61,539 nucleotides of DNA, taken from positions 1 to 61,539 of the forward strand of contig NZ_JYMT01000023.1 in the NCBI RefSeq assembly GCF_000938305.1, given 5' to 3'. The notes beneath the pieces were generated by a model that searched no databases, was not told the origin of the DNA, and saw nothing but the letters and a program-made list of their open reading frames with translations. This document shows positions 53,375 to 61,539 of this stretch, piece after piece. The first letter of the stretch is position 1; each line of letters opens with the position of its first letter. The stretch is from Bradyrhizobium sp. LTSP885 (GTDB taxonomy: Bacteria > Pseudomonadota > Alphaproteobacteria > Rhizobiales > Xanthobacteraceae). The translations under genes and the position numbers were made by a program.

Positions 53375-56011
53375 ATGACCTCCGAACGCTACAACGCCCG
53401 TGAATCCGAGCCCCGCTGGCAAGCCGCCTGGGACGACAAGGCGATCTTCGCTTCCAAGAACGACGATCCGCGGCCGAAATACTACGTGCTCGAGATGTTC
53501 CCCTACCCGTCCGGGCGCATCCATATCGGGCATGTCCGCAACTACACGCTGGGCGACGTGCTGGCGCGGTTCATGCGCGCCAAGGGCTTCAACGTGCTGC
53601 ATCCGATGGGCTGGGATGCCTTCGGCCTGCCGGCGGAGAACGCCGCGATCGAGCGCAAGGTGGCGCCGAAGGCCTGGACCTACGACAACATCGCCGCGAT
53701 GAGGAAGCAGCTCAAGTCGATCGGGCTGTCGCTCGACTGGGCACGCGAATTCGCGACCTGCGACCCCAGATATTACAAGCATCAGCAGAAGATGTTTCTC
53801 GACATGCTGCGCGCCGGCCTCGCCGAGCGCGAGAAGCGCAAGCTGAACTGGGATCCGGTCGACATGACCGTGCTCGCCAACGAGCAGGTGATCGACGGCC
53901 GCGGCTGGCGCTCGGGCGCGGTGGTCGAGCAGCGCGAGATGAGCCAGTGGGTCTTCAAGATCACCAAGTACGCGCAGGAGCTGCTGGACGCGCTCGACGG
54001 GCTGGACCGCTGGCCCGACAAGGTGCGGCTGATGCAGCGCAACTGGATCGGCCGCTCCGAAGGCCTGCTGGTTCGATTCGCGCTCGATGCGGCGACGACA
54101 CCCGCCGGCGAGAACGAACTGAAGATCTTCACCACGCGACCGGACACGCTGTTCGGCGCGAAATTCATGGCGATCTCGGCCGATCACCCGCTGGCACTGG
54201 CGGCAGCTGCGAAGAATCCAAAGCTTGCGGAGTTCATCGCCGACATCAAGAAGATCGGCACCGCGCAAGAGATCATCGACACCGCCGAGAAGCAGGGTTT
54301 TGACACCGGCATCCGCGCGGTCCATCCGTTCGATCCGAGCTGGAAGCTGCCGGTTTACGTGGCGAACTTCGTGCTGATGGAATACGGCACCGGCGCGATC
54401 TTCGGCTGCCCGGGGCACGACCAGCGCGACCTCGACTTCGTCAACAAATATGCGCTCGGCGTGACGCCGGTGGTCTGTCCCGAGGGCCAGGATCCCCAGA
54501 CCTTCGTCATCACTGACGTCGCCTATGACGGCGACGGCCGCATGATCAATTCGCGCTTCCTCGACGGGATGACGATCGAAGCGGCCAAGGAAGATGTCGC
54601 AAAACGCCTGGAAGGCGAGCTGCGCGGAAACGCACCCGTCGCCGAGCGGCAGGTGAATTTCCGCCTGCGCGACTGGGGCATTTCGCGCCAGCGCTATTGG
54701 GGCTGCCCGATCCCCGTCATCCACTGCCCGAAATGCGACGTGGTGCCGGTGCCGGATAGCGACTTGCCGGTGGTGCTTCCGGAGGACGTAAGCTTCGACA
54801 AGCCGGGCAACGCGCTCGACCATCATCCGACCTGGAAGCATGTCAGCTGCCCGCAATGCGGTGGCAAGGCGCTGCGCGAAACCGACACGATGGACACGTT
54901 CGTCGACTCGTCCTGGTACTTCGCGCGCTTCACCGATCCCTGGAACGAGACGGCGCCGACCACGCCCGCGGTCGCCAACCGGATGATGCCGGTCGACCAG
55001 TATATCGGCGGCGTCGAGCACGCGATCCTGCACCTGCTCTACAGCCGCTTCTTCACCCGCGCGATGAAGGCGACCGGCCATCTCGACATGAAGGAGCCGT
55101 TCGCCGGCATGTTCACCCAGGGCATGGTGGTGCACGAGACCTACCAGCTGGCCGACGGCACCTGGGTCATGCCCGCCGACGTCAAGGTCGAGGTCGGCGG
55201 CAATGGCCGCCGCGCCACGCTGCTGACGACGGGCGAGGACGTCACGATCGGCCCGATCGAGAAGATGTCGAAGTCGAAGAAGAACACCGTCGACCCCGAC
55301 GACATCATCGCGAGCTACGGCGCCGACGTTGCGCGCTGGTTCATGCTGTCGGACTCGCCGCCGGACCGCGATGTGATCTGGAGCGACGAGCGAGTGCAGG
55401 GTGCCGCGCGTTTCCTGCAGCGGCTGTGGCGGCTGGTCAACGAATCGGCCGAAATCGCCAAGGCCGCGCCGGCGGCCCGGCCGGCTACGTTCGGGCCCGA
55501 GGCGCTGGCGCTGCGCAAGGCCGCCCATGGCGCGCTGGACAAGGTGTCGTCAGGCATCGAGCGGCTGCATTTCAACGTGTGCCTCGCCCATATCCGCGAG
55601 TTCGCCAATGCGCTGGCCGAGGTGCTGGCCAAGGGTGAAAAACCGGCTCCGGACGTCGCTCCAGATGTTTCCTGGGCGGTAAAAGAGGCCGCTGTCATCC
55701 TTGTTCAACTGTTTGCGCCGATGATGCCGCATCTGGCCGAGGAGTGCTGGGTGGTTTTGGGCCAGAACGGGCTGGTTTCTGAGGCGAATTGGCCCCAAAT
55801 CGAACGCGATTTGCTGGTCGAAGACAGCGTGACCCTGGTGGTCCAGGTCAACGGTAAAAAGCGGGGTGATGTTACCGTGCCACGGGTCGCCCAAAATGCG
55901 GATATAGAGGCTGCCGTTTTGGCGCTCGATGCGGTAAAACTTGCTTTGGACGGCAAACCCGTCCGCAAGGTGATCGTGGTGCCCATGAGGATCGTCAATG
56001 TTGTCGGCTAG
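53375..56011 (+). CDS. leuS: Leucyl-tRNA synthetase
   Basis: An 878-residue class I synthetase that charges tRNA-Leu. The HIGH motif is PYPSGRIHIGH (about residues 43-53), the KMSKS motif is EKMSKSK (about 629-635), and the CP1 editing domain lies between about 220 and 420. The downstream lptE starts inside the last 14 nt, so they are translationally coupled. Start ATG 53375. Confidence 0.97.
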   Translation: MTSERYNARESEPRWQAAWDDKAIFASKNDDPRPKYYVLEMFPYPSGRIHIGHVRNYTLGDVLARFMRAKGFNVLHPMGWDAFGLPAENAAIERKVAPKAWTYDNIAAMRKQLKSIGLSLDWAREFATCDPRYYKHQQKMFLDMLRAGLAEREKRKLNWDPVDMTVLANEQVIDGRGWRSGAVVEQREMSQWVFKITKYAQELLDALDGLDRWPDKVRLMQRNWIGRSEGLLVRFALDAATTPAGENELKIFTTRPDTLFGAKFMAISADHPLALAAAAKNPKLAEFIADIKKIGTAQEIIDTAEKQGFDTGIRAVHPFDPSWKLPVYVANFVLMEYGTGAIFGCPGHDQRDLDFVNKYALGVTPVVCPEGQDPQTFVITDVAYDGDGRMINSRFLDGMTIEAAKEDVAKRLEGELRGNAPVAERQVNFRLRDWGISRQRYWGCPIPVIHCPKCDVVPVPDSDLPVVLPEDVSFDKPGNALDHHPTWKHVSCPQCGGKALRETDTMDTFVDSSWYFARFTDPWNETAPTTPAVANRMMPVDQYIGGVEHAILHLLYSRFFTRAMKATGHLDMKEPFAGMFTQGMVVHETYQLADGTWVMPADVKVEVGGNGRRATLLTTGEDVTIGPIEKMSKSKKNTVDPDDIIASYGADVARWFMLSDSPPDRDVIWSDERVQGAARFLQRLWRLVNESAEIAKAAPAARPATFGPEALALRKAAHGALDKVSSGIERLHFNVCLAHIREFANALAEVLAKGEKPAPDVAPDVSWAVKEAAVILVQLFAPMMPHLAEECWVVLGQNGLVSEANWPQIERDLLVEDSVTLVVQVNGKKRGDVTVPRVAQNADIEAAVLALDAVKLALDGKPVRKVIVVPMRIVNVVG

Positions 56012-56549
56012 GATCAGGATCGCTGCCAGGCTCGTTGCCGTGGTCGCCATGGCCGCGCTGACGGCCGGCTGCTTCCATCCGATGTATGCCGAACACACCG
56101 ACGGCACGCCCGATCTGCGCGAAAAGCTGATGGGCGTGGAAATCCCGCCGGTCGACAAGGCGAATGCCTCCCGCGAGGCCCGCGTCGGCGTCGAGATCCG
56201 CAACGCGCTCGCCTTCAAGCTCTACGGCACCGCCACCGGCATGCCGCCAACCCACCGGCTGGTGCTGAGATTCAACAGTGGCCGCTCCTCGCTGATGGTC
56301 AGCACCGTCACTGGCCTGCCGACCAGCGAGAACTACAATCTCGACGCGCAGTTCAACCTGATCGAGATCGCGTCCAACAAGTCCGTCATGAGCGGCACGA
56401 CCTTCTCGCGCGTGTCGTATGACATGCCGGGCTCCTACCAGCGCTTCGCCCGTGCGCGCGCCTTCCGCGACGCCGAGGACCGCGCCGCGCAGGAGGTCGC
56501 CGACAACATCCAGACCCGGCTGGCATCGTTTTTCTCCGCCGGGACCTGA
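55998..56549 (+). CDS. lptE: LPS-assembly lipoprotein LptE
   Basis: A 183-residue outer-membrane lipoprotein. The lipobox LTAGC (cleavage before Cys25) ends the signal; the mature part has CFHPMYAEHTDG and the alternating polar strands of the LptE plug, with ending QEVADNIQTRLASFF. It helps LptD insert LPS in the outer leaflet. It overlaps leuS by 14 nt. A palindromic repeat separates it from holA. Confidence 0.92.
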   Translation: MLSARIRIAARLVAVVAMAALTAGCFHPMYAEHTDGTPDLREKLMGVEIPPVDKANASREARVGVEIRNALAFKLYGTATGMPPTHRLVLRFNSGRSSLMVSTVTGLPTSENYNLDAQFNLIEIASNKSVMSGTTFSRVSYDMPGSYQRFARARAFRDAEDRAAQEVADNIQTRLASFFSAGT

Positions 56550-56556
56550 AACATCA

Positions 56557-56651
56557 CCGTCATTCCGGGGCGTGCGAAGCACGAACCCGGAATCCAGAGT
56601 TCATGAACCGAGATTCCGGGTTCGCCTCTGACGAGGCGCCCCGGAATGACA
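56557..56651. repeat. cattccgggg palindromic element, copy 4
   Basis: ccgtcattccggggcgtgcg and gaggcgccccggaatgacag as outer arms, with inner acccggaatccag/gagattccgggtt. It ends 11 nt before the holA start codon and therefore forms most of the holA leader. Confidence 0.88.
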
Positions 56652-56662
56652 GTTTGGGCTAG

Positions 56663-57691
56663 ATGGTCGCGCTCCGCGGAAAAGAGATCGACAGTTTCCT
56701 CGCCCGGCCTGACGCCGGCCGCCCGATCATCCTGCTCTACGGTCCGGACGCCGGCCTGGTGCGCGAGCGCGCCGACGCGCTGATGGCCTCCGCCGTCGAC
56801 GATCCGAACGATCCCTTCTCGCTGGTGCGGCTTGATGGCGACGACCTCGCCGCCGAGCCCTCGCGCCTGGTCGATGAAGCCATGACGGTGCCGCTGTTCG
56901 GCGGCCGCCGCGCCATCCGCGTCCGCGCCGGCTCGCGCAATTTTGCCAGCGGCGTCGACACGCTCGCCGACTCACCGTTGAAGGATTGCCGGATCGTGAT
57001 CGAGGCCGGCGAGCTGCGGCCGGAATCACCGCTGCGCAAGGCCTGCGAGCGCGCGAAGACCGCGGTGGCAATCGCCTGCTATCCCGACACCGAGCGCGAT
57101 CTGGCAAAGCTGATCGAGGACGAGCTGAAGGTCTCCAACCTGCGGCTGGCGCCGGATGCGCGCGCGGTGCTGATGTCGCTGCTCGGCGGCGACCGCCAGG
57201 CCTCACGCAACGAGCTGCGCAAGCTCTCGCTGTTCGCCCATGGCAAGGACGAGATCACGCTGGATGACGTGATGACCGTGGTGTCTGACGCTTCCGAGCT
57301 GAAGCTCGATCCGATCGTCGACGGCGCCTTTGCCGGCAACCCGGCTTTGGTCGAGAGCGAATTCGCCAAGGCTGTTGTCGCCGGCACCTATCCCGGCGTG
57401 ATCATTTCGGCCGCGCAGCGCCAGGCGGCGTGGCTGCACAAATCGGCGCTCGCGATCGCGGAAGGGACACCGGCTTCGGCCGTGCTCGAGGGCGGATTTC
57501 CGCGGCTGCATTTTTCGCGCAAGGCCGCGGTCGAAATCGCGCTGCGCAATTTCAGCGCGCCGCGGCTGGTCGGGATCATCGATCAGCTCGCGACCGCAGC
57601 GCTCGACATGCGCAAGCAGGCCTCGCTCGCCGCCGCCATCGCACAACGCGCGCTGCTGTCGATCGCGGCGAATGCGAAACGGCGGGGGTGA
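56663..57691 (+). CDS. holA: DNA polymerase III delta subunit
   Basis: A 342-residue clamp-loader subunit. ILLYGPDAGLVRERA is the first AAA+-like domain N-terminus without a functional Walker A, followed by the domain II segment IVIEAGELRPESPLRK and the C-terminal collar AAQRQAAWLHK. It opens the beta clamp in the loader with delta' and tau/gamma. It sits between two copies of the same palindromic element; the start codon follows the first by 11 nt with only a weak GGG upstream. Confidence 0.92.
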   Translation: MVALRGKEIDSFLARPDAGRPIILLYGPDAGLVRERADALMASAVDDPNDPFSLVRLDGDDLAAEPSRLVDEAMTVPLFGGRRAIRVRAGSRNFASGVDTLADSPLKDCRIVIEAGELRPESPLRKACERAKTAVAIACYPDTERDLAKLIEDELKVSNLRLAPDARAVLMSLLGGDRQASRNELRKLSLFAHGKDEITLDDVMTVVSDASELKLDPIVDGAFAGNPALVESEFAKAVVAGTYPGVIISAAQRQAAWLHKSALAIAEGTPASAVLEGGFPRLHFSRKAAVEIALRNFSAPRLVGIIDQLATAALDMRKQASLAAAIAQRALLSIAANAKRRG

Positions 57692-57700
57692 ATTTAACGA

Positions 57701-57791
57701 CGTCATTCCGGGGCATGCGAAGCATGAACCCGGAATCCGGAGATGATGGAGCGAGATTCCGGGTTCGCGCTAACGCGCGCCCCGGAATGAC
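57701..57791. repeat. cattccgggg palindromic element, copy 5
   Basis: cgtcattccggggcatgcga and gcgccccggaatgac as outer arms. It is nearly identical in plan to copy 4 about 1.05 kb away. It fills the gap between convergent holA and parB. Confidence 0.88.
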
Positions 57792-57798
57792 AACTGCG

Positions 57799-58683
57799 CT
57801 AACCGCCTTCCAGCCGCCGCATCACCTCGTCGAGCTGCTCGAGGTTGCGGTAGCTGATCTGGACGGAGCCGCCGGGATCGCGATGGTTGACGGTGACGGC
57901 AAGGCCGAGCGCATCGCTGACGCGCTTTTCCAGCGCGATGGTGTCGGGATCCTTGTCCTTCGCCGCACCGCCGCTACGCGCCTTCTGCGGCTTGCGCTCC
58001 GGCACGCCCTCCTCATGTGCCAGCGCCTCAGTCTGGCGGACGTTGAGGCCTTCGGCGACGATACGCTTCGCCGCAGCAAGCGGGTCGGGCACGCCGATCA
58101 GCGCGCGGGCATGGCCGGCGGAGATATCGCCCTTGGAGATCAGCGCCTGCACCTCGCCCGGCAGCTTGGTCAGCCGCATCATGTTGGCGACGTGGCTGCG
58201 GCTCTTGCCGACGATCTTGGCGATCTCTTCCTGGCTGCGTTTGAACTCGTCAGCGAGCGCGTGATAGCCCTGCGCCTCTTCCATCGCGTTGAGGTCTTCG
58301 CGCTGGACGTTCTCGATGATCATGATCTCGAGCGCATCGGAATCGTTGACCTCGACCGGCACGATCGGCACTTCGTGCAGGCCCGCGAGCTGCGAGGCGC
58401 GCCAGCGGCGCTCGCCGGCGATGATCTCGAAGCGATCCTGCGCGCCCTTGATCGCGCGCACCACGATCGGCTGGATCACGCCGCGCTGCTTGATCGACTC
58501 GGCGAGTTCGCCGAGCTCAGCATCGGCGAAGCTGCGCCGCGGGTTACGCGGATTGGCCTTGAGGAATTCGATCGGCACCTTGCGCTGTCCGCGCGGGCGC
58601 TCGACATGCGCGGCCTCGCCGCCGACATCCCCGATCAAACTTGCAAGCCCGCGCCCCAGTCGCGAACGCGCTTCGTCGGCCAT
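57799..58683 (-). CDS. parB: Chromosome partitioning protein ParB
   Basis: A 294-residue CTP-dependent clamp that binds parS. Blocks are RLGRGLASLIGD for ParA stimulation, IAGERRWRASQLAG in the CTP pocket (GERRxR), ENVQREDLN, and the HTH HALADEFKRSQEEIAKIVGKSRSHVANMMRL (shown as the key part KIVGKSRSHVANMMRL) that contacts parS. Start ATG 58683 follows AAGGGAG. It is downstream of parA on the same strand; a palindrome lies between them. Confidence 0.96.
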   Translation of the reverse strand: MADEARSRLGRGLASLIGDVGGEAAHVERPRGQRKVPIEFLKANPRNPRRSFADAELGELAESIKQRGVIQPIVVRAIKGAQDRFEIIAGERRWRASQLAGLHEVPIVPVEVNDSDALEIMIIENVQREDLNAMEEAQGYHALADEFKRSQEEIAKIVGKSRSHVANMMRLTKLPGEVQALISKGDISAGHARALIGVPDPLAAAKRIVAEGLNVRQTEALAHEEGVPERKPQKARSGGAAKDKDPDTIALEKRVSDALGLAVTVNHRDPGGSVQISYRNLEQLDEVMRRLEGG

Positions 58684-58734
58684 TGCCAGCTCCCTTGGAT
58701 TCACGCGCACTACTCCGGACTTAAGTTTTGGAAT

Positions 58735-58815
58735 CGTAGGATGGGTCAAGCGAAGCGAAACCCATCATCTCATCGCGCGGCAAGATGGGTATCGCTTCGC
58801 TCCACCCATCCTACG
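58735..58815. repeat. Palindromic element cgtaggatgggt...acccatcctacg
   Basis: Perfect 12-bp outer arms cgtaggatgggt/acccatcctacg plus inner cgaagcga/tcgcttcg. It lies in the parA-parB gap, so it is transcribed within the operon and may fold as an RNA hairpin. Confidence 0.85.
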
Positions 58816-58830
58816 CGTCTGTGTCAGTCA

Positions 58831-59682
58831 TCAATGCGCGCGCAGCTCGCGCTCGCGCTGGATCACTTCGGTGGCGAGCTTGAGGTACGCATCGCTGCCG
58901 ACGCATTTGAGGTCGTAGACCAGGACCGGCTTGCCGTAGGACGGCGCTTCCGAGATCCGGACGTTGCGCGGGATCATGGTGTTGTAGACCTTGGCGCCCA
59001 TGAACTGGCGCACGTCGGCGACGACCTGGTTGGAGAGGTTGTTGCGCGAGTCGAACATGGTCAGCACGATGCCGTGGATCGACAGGTTCGGATTGAGCGT
59101 CGAGCGGACCTGCTCCACGGTCTGCAGCAATTGCGACAGACCTTCGAGCGCGAAGAACTCGCACTGCAGCGGCACCAGGATCGCATCCGATGCCGCCATC
59201 GCGTTGACGGTGAGCAGGTTGAGCGAGGGCGGGCAGTCGATCAGCACATAGGTGTAATCGGAGTCAGGCGAGACGTTGGCGTTCAGTCCGGCGATCGCAT
59301 CGCGCAGCCGGAACGCGCGGCCGGGCGTGGTGCCGAGCTCGAGCTCGAGGCCGGAGAGATCCATCGTGGAGGCCGCGATGTGCAGCCGCGGCACCGCGGT
59401 CACGACGACCGCGTCGCGCAGCGGGGCTTCACCGATCAGCACGTCATAGGTCGAGCAGTTGCGGTTGCGGCGATCGATGCCGAGGCCGGTCGAGGCGTTG
59501 CCCTGCGGGTCGAGGTCGACGATCAGGACCCGCTCGCCAATCGCCGCGAGTGCCGTGCCGAGATTGATCGCTGTGGTGGTCTTGCCGACGCCGCCCTTCT
59601 GGTTGGCGAGCGACAGAATGCGCGGATGGCCGGCCAACTGCGGCACCTTATCCGCTTGATAAATCTCGTCCATCACAGTCAT
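58831..59682 (-). CDS. parA: Chromosome partitioning ATPase ParA
   Basis: A 283-residue deviant Walker ATPase. The P-loop is KGGVGKTTTAINLG (about residues 29-42), VLIVDLDPQGNAS and the switch motif YVLIDCPPSL follow. It drives partition-complex movement with ParB. Start ATG 59682 is chosen over the longer in-frame candidate (59790) since that would overlap the rsmG end and extend an unstructured leader; ATG 59673 is also possible. It is 31 nt downstream of rsmG. Confidence 0.96.
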   Translation of the reverse strand: MTVMDEIYQADKVPQLAGHPRILSLANQKGGVGKTTTAINLGTALAAIGERVLIVDLDPQGNASTGLGIDRRNRNCSTYDVLIGEAPLRDAVVVTAVPRLHIAASTMDLSGLELELGTTPGRAFRLRDAIAGLNANVSPDSDYTYVLIDCPPSLNLLTVNAMAASDAILVPLQCEFFALEGLSQLLQTVEQVRSTLNPNLSIHGIVLTMFDSRNNLSNQVVADVRQFMGAKVYNTMIPRNVRISEAPSYGKPVLVYDLKCVGSDAYLKLATEVIQRERELRAH

Positions 59683-59713
59683 ACCCAAATACCACTTGCT
59701 GCCGCGGAGTCCC

Positions 59714-60379
59714 CTAGCGCCGCTCGATTGACCCGAGTTCGACGATCCAACCGTGTCCGCCGGTACGGCTGGAATGAAGCTTTGGCTCAATATTCCAATA
59801 TTTAGTGGCCTCGGTCAATTCAGCATCTACATCTTGACCCTTGAGAAACAGCGCTTTCGCACCCTTTCGCACCCACGGCTCCGCGAAACCGATCAGTTGA
59901 TGTAACGGAGCCAGCGCCCGCGCAGTGACGCAATCGATCGAGCCAGCGATTCTATCCACACTATCCCCGATGTCAGCCAGATGCACCGTCCCCGGCGCAG
60001 CAGTCACGCGAATCGCCTCGCGGAGGAACGCGGCCTTCTTGGCGGTTCGTTCGACCAGGTGGATCGAAGCATCAGGCGTTTCGGCCAGCGCGCACGCCAG
60101 CACGACGCCCGGAAATCCACCACCGCTGCCGAGATCGACCCAGGCCTTCGCCGATGGCGCGAGGCTCAGGAGCTGCAGCGAATCGGAGATGTGGCGCGTC
60201 CAGAGATTTGGAAGCGTCGACGGCGCCACGAGATTGGTCTTGGCCTGCCATTCCAGCAGCAGCGCGACGTAACGGTCGAGCCGCGCTTCCGTTTCACGTG
60301 AAACAGGGGTGAGAGCGAGAGCCGCCGCTTTGTCCGCGGCGGAGACTTTGAGTTCTGCGGTCTGCGACGATGGAGCCAT
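59714..60379 (-). CDS. rsmG: 16S rRNA (guanine-527-N7)-methyltransferase
   Basis: A 221-residue SAM-dependent methyltransferase (GidB). DLGSGGGFPGVVLA is the SAM motif; RHISDSLQLL and ERTAKKAAFLREA are family signatures. It modifies G527 of 16S rRNA. It is first of rsmG-parA-parB. Its codons for PVSRET (about residues 25-30) contain a parS palindrome. The start at 60379 precedes a palindromic repeat split by an IS481-family element; mnmG, its normal upstream neighbour, is not in the window. Confidence 0.95.
   Translation of the reverse strand: MAPSSQTAELKVSAADKAAALALTPVSRETEARLDRYVALLLEWQAKTNLVAPSTLPNLWTRHISDSLQLLSLAPSAKAWVDLGSGGGFPGVVLACALAETPDASIHLVERTAKKAAFLREAIRVTAAPGTVHLADIGDSVDRIAGSIDCVTARALAPLHQLIGFAEPWVRKGAKALFLKGQDVDAELTEATKYWNIEPKLHSSRTGGHGWIVELGSIERR
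60290..60305. promoter_or_regulatory. parS centromere site inside rsmG
   Basis: CGTTTCACGTGAAACA matches the bacterial parS consensus TGTTTCACGTGAAACA at 15 of 16 positions, with a perfect 14-bp palindrome at 60291-60304. It is about 1.6 kb from parB and within the rsmG coding region. Confidence 0.92.
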
Positions 60380-60481
60380 TTTCTCGGATGCCGTTCTCGC
60401 CCGTCATTGCGAGCGAAGCGAAGCAATCCATGGTGCCGTCCGGGAGCGATGGATTGCTTCGTCGCTGTCGCTCCTCGCAAT

Positions 60482-61529
60482 TGTGCAAGTTCACTAATTC
60501 GCTGATTGAATGGGTTCAGTTTTGGTCGCAGCGAAGTCCTTTGGTGTCTGGCCGCCAAGGGCCTGATGAGGCCTGTGGTTGTTGTAGTAGATCAGGTACT
60601 CGAAGAGTTCATTGGCGAAGTGATCGAGGTTATCGAAGGTTGCCCCATCGATGACGTCGTCGTCGAGGGTACGCCAGAACCGTTCGATCTTGCCGTTGGT
60701 CTGCGGCCGATAGGGTCTGGTGTAGCGATGCTTGATGCCGAGTTCGAGGAGCATGGCTTCGAAGGGATGCTCTTCACGGTTGTTTCGGGATGCGAACTCG
60801 GCGCCGTTGTCGGACATGATTTCGGCGAAGACCAGCCCATAGGTGACGTTGAGGGTGTTGATCATCTTCAGCGTCCTGAACATGACCGGCAAGGCTTTCT
60901 TGGAGGTGATGACCTCGGCCCAGGCCAGGCGCGAGCAGCTGTCGATCAGGCTGACGATATAGGCCGTGGCCGGGGGTGGCGCCAGGAACACGTCGCGTGG
61001 CAGCTGATGCAGATCGACATGGCCAAGTTCGCCGAGCTTGTCCTTGATAATGCGGCGTTTCTCCTCGCGCATCGCCGGCGTGCGCCGGTTCAGATGATAG
61101 CGTTTCAGGACCCGGTAGATCGTCGACGGCGAGGGTAGCGTATCGCGCCGCTCGCGCAAGACAGCATGGATCTCGTAGCGGTTCATCCCCCTCTGGCGGC
61201 AAGCAACGATCTCGGCCTCGATGCCTTCCGGTTCGCGCCGTTCCTTCCACTTCGGTCCGCGCCGCCGCGGCAAGAGGTCGGCCTCCTCGCCGCTTTGCAA
61301 ATAGCGGTTGTAACACTTCCGGAAGGTTTGCGAGCAGGTGCCGTGATGCCGATAAAAATCTCCGACCCGGCGGAACGTTGCCGACCGCCCGGCTTTCACC
61401 GCCTCGTATTCCGGGATCAGGAACCGCCACTTCTGCAGGTAGTTCCGCTCAATCGTCCGGTCGTAGCTGTTGTCGCGCATCGAATCCTCCCGCAAGAGAA
61501 TTCAATCAGCGAATTAGTGAACTTGCACA
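60482..61529 (-). mobile_element. IS481-family insertion sequence, complete copy
   Basis: A 1048-bp element. Perfect 30-bp terminal inverted repeats occupy 60482-60511 and 61500-61529 (inward from each end, tgtgcaagttcactaattcg...). A 5-bp target duplication GCAAT flanks it at 60477-60481 and 61530-61534. It encodes one intact transposase whose stop codon lies in the left repeat. The target is inside a palindromic intergenic repeat. The exact repeats and target duplication imply a recent insertion. Confidence 0.95.
60494..61480 (-). CDS. IS481-family transposase
   Basis: A 328-residue DDE transposase. An N-terminal helix-turn-helix region (about 1-130: FRRVGDFYRHHGTCSQTFRK) precedes the rve-type catalytic core, with the first Asp in HVDLHQLPRD, the second in SDNGAEFASRNN, and Glu in YRPQTNGKIERFWRTLDD (key parts PQTNGKIERF). 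Start ATG 61480 has GGGAGGA upstream; TTG 61495 is an in-frame alternative. The ORF is uninterrupted, so the copy could be active. Confidence 0.93.
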   Translation of the reverse strand: MRDNSYDRTIERNYLQKWRFLIPEYEAVKAGRSATFRRVGDFYRHHGTCSQTFRKCYNRYLQSGEEADLLPRRRGPKWKERREPEGIEAEIVACRQRGMNRYEIHAVLRERRDTLPSPSTIYRVLKRYHLNRRTPAMREEKRRIIKDKLGELGHVDLHQLPRDVFLAPPPATAYIVSLIDSCSRLAWAEVITSKKALPVMFRTLKMINTLNVTYGLVFAEIMSDNGAEFASRNNREEHPFEAMLLELGIKHRYTRPYRPQTNGKIERFWRTLDDDVIDGATFDNLDHFANELFEYLIYYNNHRPHQALGGQTPKDFAATKTEPIQSAN

Positions 61530-61539
61530 GCAATGACGG

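Larger units (their letters stand above)
60401..61539. repeat. Palindromic repeat split by the IS481 element
   Basis: The left part at 60401-60481 begins ccgtcattgcgagcgaagcg and the right remnant is 61530-61539, gcaatgacgg. Joining them across the IS with one gcaat gives ...ctcctcgcaatgacgg, complementary to the left end. So the element was whole before the insertion; inner arms are caatccat/atggattg. The window ends at the outer arm. Confidence 0.87.

Noticed and set aside
53258..55528. Long minus-strand open frame (756 codons) across leuS
   Set aside because: It is antisense to the clearly real leuS; its composition is typical of GC-rich shadow frames.

Overview
The window is a high-GC chromosomal segment that reads as Bradyrhizobium or a close relative (Nitrobacteraceae, Rhizobiales, Alphaproteobacteria). 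The evidence is the gene content: LptE/HolA/ParB/ParA/RsmG in the alphaproteobacterial origin-proximal arrangement, tandem glnK-amtB pairs, a DUF1674 succinate dehydrogenase assembly factor and a CenR-like regulator. Many intergenic palindromic repeats built on cattccgggg, as expected in this group, add to it. This is inference from gene families; no 16S gene is present.

Layout. 1-12.2 kb: 3' part of acetyl-CoA synthetase, a periplasmic L,D-transpeptidase, a membrane-anchored thermonuclease, a DUF1674 protein, rsmB, a heparinase II/III-like protein, purH, an MFS transporter and gamma-glutamyltranspeptidase. 12.3-23.2 kb: an accessory metabolic block with MFS and MATE transporters, an SDR, a GIY-YIG protein, a GST divergent from a DUF2239 gene, a chromene-carboxylate isomerase-like protein, a ketopantoate reductase-like protein, a PQQ-type dehydrogenase with a di-haem cytochrome c, an epimerase-like protein and tRNA-Gly(GCC). 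23.5-33.8 kb: thioredoxin-TPR protein, LON-domain protein, an MHYT-PAS-GGDEF-EAL c-di-GMP protein, a TetR-controlled divergent module, Trm112, a hydrolase, a UbiH-type hydroxylase, tesB and a GYF-domain membrane protein. 34-41.2 kb: two glnK-amtB pairs separated by a block of small regulators (PadR plus membrane partner, SnoaL-like protein, ArsR-SRPBCC-ClpP). 41.3-53.1 kb: GFA protein, aminotransferase, ftsK, a LolA-like protein, xth, a CenR-like response regulator with a cNMP-binding protein, a second YkuD protein, a hydratase, YggS and a diguanylate cyclase. 53.4-60.4 kb: leuS-lptE-holA rightward, facing rsmG-parA-parB, with a near-perfect parS palindrome inside rsmG. 60.5-61.5 kb: an apparently intact IS481-family element.

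How it fits together. The right end is the chromosome-segregation, replication and translation core near the origin. The nitrogen block couples two PII proteins to two ammonium channels. Several modules carry their own visible operators: a TetR pair of palindromes, and PadR and ArsR palindromes.

No wholly new system is evident. The most informative signals are the IS481 copy that splits a palindromic repeat with a 5-bp target duplication; parS inside rsmG; the paired 18-bp TetR operators; the ArsR-SRPBCC-ClpP cassette lying between two glnK-amtB modules; and holA, whose leader is made almost entirely of a mobile-type palindrome. All coordinates and starts come from reading the sequence; no database search was run.
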